DNA of 42,173 bases from the IMG/VR virus record IMGVR_UViG_3300031972_000486, positions 1 through 42,173 of that record; one strand, 5' to 3'. Below the pieces are notes generated by a model. It was not told the origin of the DNA. It saw nothing but the letters and a program-made list of their open reading frames with translations, and did not search any database. Position numbers and translations under genes: made by a program. How positions within the stretch are numbered: the first letter of the stretch is position 1; each line of letters opens with the position of its first letter. The DNA is from a virus. Of this stretch, positions 40,792 through 42,173 are shown piece after piece.

Positions 40792-40986
40792 ATGTATTAT
40801 TCAACTAAAAACCAAAAAGACTTCCGTTGTATGGGCAATGGACACTACGAAAAAGAAAATAACACTGCAGACCGCTTTGGTAGCAAAGATTTACGCGGTA
40901 ATAACGGTATGCAAAAAGAAGTAATAGATAACTTGACACAACCTGAAGTGATGATGTACACTATGCCAATGATGCCACGTAGGTAA
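40792..40986 (+). CDS. 64-residue small marine phage protein
   Basis: Starts MYYSTKNQKDFRCMGNGHYE, polar with a Met-rich end (MMYTMPMMPRR). Begins one base after the coiled-coil gene. No recognised domain; the Met/Pro-rich end is probably disordered. Confidence 0.7.
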   Translation: MYYSTKNQKDFRCMGNGHYEKENNTADRFGSKDLRGNNGMQKEVIDNLTQPEVMMYTMPMMPRR

Positions 40987-40988
40987 TT

Positions 40989-41246
40989 ATGGCAACACCT
41001 AGAAAAGGCAAGGCAAAGGTTAAGGTAACCTCGTCAGGCAAAAAGGTTAGTTACGGGCAAGCAGGAAAAGCCAAAGGCGGTGGCCCAAGAGTTCGTGCAG
41101 GAACATCTAAAGGGGACAGTTACTGTGCAAGAAGCCTAGGAATTAAAAAAAGGCTTTCTAAAAAGAAACAAAATGATCCTAATACTCCTAATAACTTGTC
41201 TCGTAAACGATGGAAGTGTTCTGGGGCTAAGTCATTAAGGAAATAG
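40989..41246 (+). CDS. DUF6321-like basic protein
   Basis: 85 residues. GDSYCARSLGIKKR and DPNTPNNLSRKRWKCSG are the conserved parts of the DUF6321-type small phage proteins. The N-terminal 40 residues are Lys/Gly-rich. Two Cys about 29 residues apart could bind metal with other ligands. Role unknown; likely nucleic acid contact from charge. Confidence 0.8.
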   Translation: MATPRKGKAKVKVTSSGKKVSYGQAGKAKGGGPRVRAGTSKGDSYCARSLGIKKRLSKKKQNDPNTPNNLSRKRWKCSGAKSLRK

Positions 41247-41249
41247 ACG

Positions 41250-41456
41250 ATGTTCAGCCCTTTAGTCTTATTATGCTCAATGATTACCTTAGAATGTGCT
41301 ACTTATGGCGGTCCTGTATTTGAAACTGAAATAGGGTGCTATATGGGAATGGAGCAGATTGGTATACCTTTTTTAAAAGAAAAGCACCCTAATTTGATAG
41401 TTACAGACAAAAAATGTGTTTATTGGGGCAAAGATAATACAAAGGTAGATACGTAA
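41250..41456 (+). CDS. 68-residue Cys-containing small protein
   Basis: A hydrophobic N-terminus (MFSPLVLLCSMITLECATYG) and four Cys in all, two of them at 30 and 56. This resembles small marine phage proteins starting MFSPxVLxC that may be exported and disulphide-bonded. Function unknown. Confidence 0.7.
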   Translation: MFSPLVLLCSMITLECATYGGPVFETEIGCYMGMEQIGIPFLKEKHPNLIVTDKKCVYWGKDNTKVDT

Positions 41457-41457
41457 A

Positions 41458-41706
41458 ATGGCTCCACGCAATTATAAAAAAGAAAATGCTAACTACAAAA
41501 GCAGACCAGAGCAAATAAAAAAACGAGTTTCTCGTAATAAAGCTAGACGTATGGCTATGAAGGCAGGTTTAGTTAAAAAGGGTGATGGTAAAGATGTAGA
41601 CCATAAGAATGGCAATCCATTAGACAATCGAAAAAGTAACCTACGGGTGCAAAAGGCATCTAAAAACAGATCGTTTCCAAGAAACAAAAAAGCAGGAAAG
41701 GCTTAA
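41458..41706 (+). CDS. small HNH-type protein
   Basis: 82 residues. Basic N-terminus (SRNKARRMAMKAGLVKKGDG) then VDHKNGNPLDNRKSNLRVQ, the core of an HNH_3-like motif (DHxNGNxxDNRxxNLR). Such short proteins occur near packaging genes of marine phages. An HNH nickase assisting terminase is one possibility; a lost or structural role is another, since it is shorter than most active HNH enzymes. Confidence 0.75.
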   Translation: MAPRNYKKENANYKSRPEQIKKRVSRNKARRMAMKAGLVKKGDGKDVDHKNGNPLDNRKSNLRVQKASKNRSFPRNKKAGKA

Positions 41707-41710
41707 TACA

Positions 41711-41851
41711 ATGATGGGTATGAAAAAGAAAGAAAAAAAAGTAAAAGGCTATATGGGTGGCGGTATGGCTAAAAAAACTATGGGCTATAAAAAAGGTGGT
41801 ATGGCTAAATCTGGTGCATCTAATCCCCCTAATAGAAAAGCTAAAAAATAA
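41711..41851 (+). CDS. 46-residue Gly/Met/Lys-rich protein
   Basis: MMGMKKKEKKVKGYMGGGMA, then a second KGGMAKS. The YMGGGMAKK / YKKGGMAK pattern is typical of tiny marine phage proteins of unknown role. Starts five bases after the HNH gene. Too short for a fold; likely binds DNA or a partner. Confidence 0.65.
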   Translation: MMGMKKKEKKVKGYMGGGMAKKTMGYKKGGMAKSGASNPPNRKAKK

Positions 41852-41862
41852 AGGATAAAAAT

Positions 41863-41985
41863 ATGGCTTTGAAAAAACCTTCGCCTAAACAAGCAGGACT
41901 AAAGAAACTACCTACAACTGTACGTAACAAAATGGGTTATATGAATAAAGGTGGTATGGTAAAGAAAACAAGAAAGAAAAAATAG
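41863..41985 (+). CDS. 40-residue Lys-rich protein
   Basis: MALKKPSPKQAGLKKLPTTV and a C-terminal YMNKGGMVKKTRKKK. AAAGGAT lies before the ATG. It shares the KGGM motif with the previous gene, so the two may be related. One base separates its stop from the next ATG. Confidence 0.65.
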   Translation: MALKKPSPKQAGLKKLPTTVRNKMGYMNKGGMVKKTRKKK

Positions 41986-41986
41986 T

Positions 41987-42160
41987 ATGGCAAAAGGCGT
42001 ACAACATTATTTTAAAGATGGGAGAAAACATAATGGGGGTACTCATAAAATGCCTGATGGTTCCGTACACTCTGGTAAAACTCATACTAAAGGTTCTAAA
42101 ACCGTGGTTCACTTTAAAGATCTTACGAAGGCAGCAAAAGAAAGATCTAAACGTGCCTAA
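41987..42160 (+). CDS. 57-residue His/Lys/Gly-rich protein
   Basis: MAKGVQHYFKDGRKHNGGTH, KMPDGSVHSGKTHTKGSK and a helical basic end (KAAKERSKRA). Six His are spread through the chain. Similar small proteins with HYFKDGxxHxGxxHKM occur in marine phages. Function unknown. Confidence 0.7.
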   Translation: MAKGVQHYFKDGRKHNGGTHKMPDGSVHSGKTHTKGSKTVVHFKDLTKAAKERSKRA

Positions 42161-42164
42161 CTAT

Positions 42165-42173
42165 ATGGCAGGA
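42165..42173 (+). CDS. possible start of the next gene, cut by the window
   Basis: ATGGCAGGA begins four bases after a stop in the same close-packed series. Only three codons are visible, so this is a positional guess. Confidence 0.3.

Noticed and set aside
1-42173. tRNA or rRNA genes.
   Set aside because: No cloverleaf with a TTC-type T-loop and CCA end, and no rRNA-like stretch, was recognised by eye; a covariance search would settle this.

Overview
The window looks like part of a lytic, AT-rich marine bacteriophage genome of the HMO-2011 kind, whose relatives infect Alphaproteobacteria such as SAR116, Roseobacter and SAR11. The main evidence is a family A DNA polymerase with a DnaJ-like zinc finger between its exonuclease and polymerase domains, which I recall as a reported hallmark of HMO-2011. 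A B12-dependent ribonucleotide reductase, a T7-type endonuclease I, a tyrosine recombinase inside the replication operon, and small Lys/Gly-rich proteins typical of marine phages agree with this. Host and group are inferences. No bacterial housekeeping gene, tRNA, rRNA, transposon or CRISPR array was seen.

Layout. (1) 1-17953, plus strand: late virion genes. Two successive modules each pair an S74-chaperone tail fibre with a small beta-rich tip protein. They are followed by a membrane coiled-coil protein, large virion/ejection-type proteins, a lambda R-like lysozyme and a holin-like membrane protein. (2) 17955-35247, minus strand: DNA metabolism and early genes. In transcription order (right to left) these are small early genes, a putative HhH-GPD-like protein, a second small-gene cluster, an HTH protein, a C5 DNA methyltransferase, tiny genes, tyrosine recombinase, primase, DnaB-type helicase, DNA polymerase, ssDNA-binding-like protein, PD-(D/E)XK nuclease, endonuclease I, DUF3310 protein, putative adenine methyltransferase, class II ribonucleotide reductase, endonuclease VII and a possible Acb2/Tad1-like hairpin protein. 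Nearly all joints are stop/start overlaps of 1, 4 or 8 bases, and at least eight genes are shorter than 60 codons. (3) 35248-36251: a 1-kb divergent non-coding region with phased 22-bp iteron-like repeats, a G-quadruplex motif in otherwise AT-rich DNA, AT-rich near-palindromes, a consensus sigma70-type promoter and a candidate small RNA. (4) 36252-42173, plus strand: a small early gene, a holin-like gene, exported proteins, a virion protein, a membrane protein built of 18-residue coiled-coil repeats, and a run of small basic proteins. The next gene is cut by the window edge.

How it works together (inference). Leftward promoters near 35.3, 33.3 and 31.6 kb, plus an internal promoter at 24.2 kb, would drive early and replication genes. 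Terminators at 33.5 and 31.7 kb separate the units. The 33.3 and 31.6 kb boundaries share the same order of elements: terminator, 39-bp repeat, CCAGG sites, a 16-bp motif, promoter. The late plus-strand genes converge on the replication operon with one base between the stop codons.

The most unusual item is the candidate ~157-nt RNA at 36059-36215. It starts at a TTGACA-17-TATGAT promoter, ends in an intrinsic terminator, and shows anti-Shine-Dalgarno CUCC/CCUCC sequences in both hairpin loops. This architecture resembles the cuckoo/alpha-r14 small RNAs of Alphaproteobacteria, and the second loop repeats the 3' tail of alphaproteobacterial 16S rRNA.
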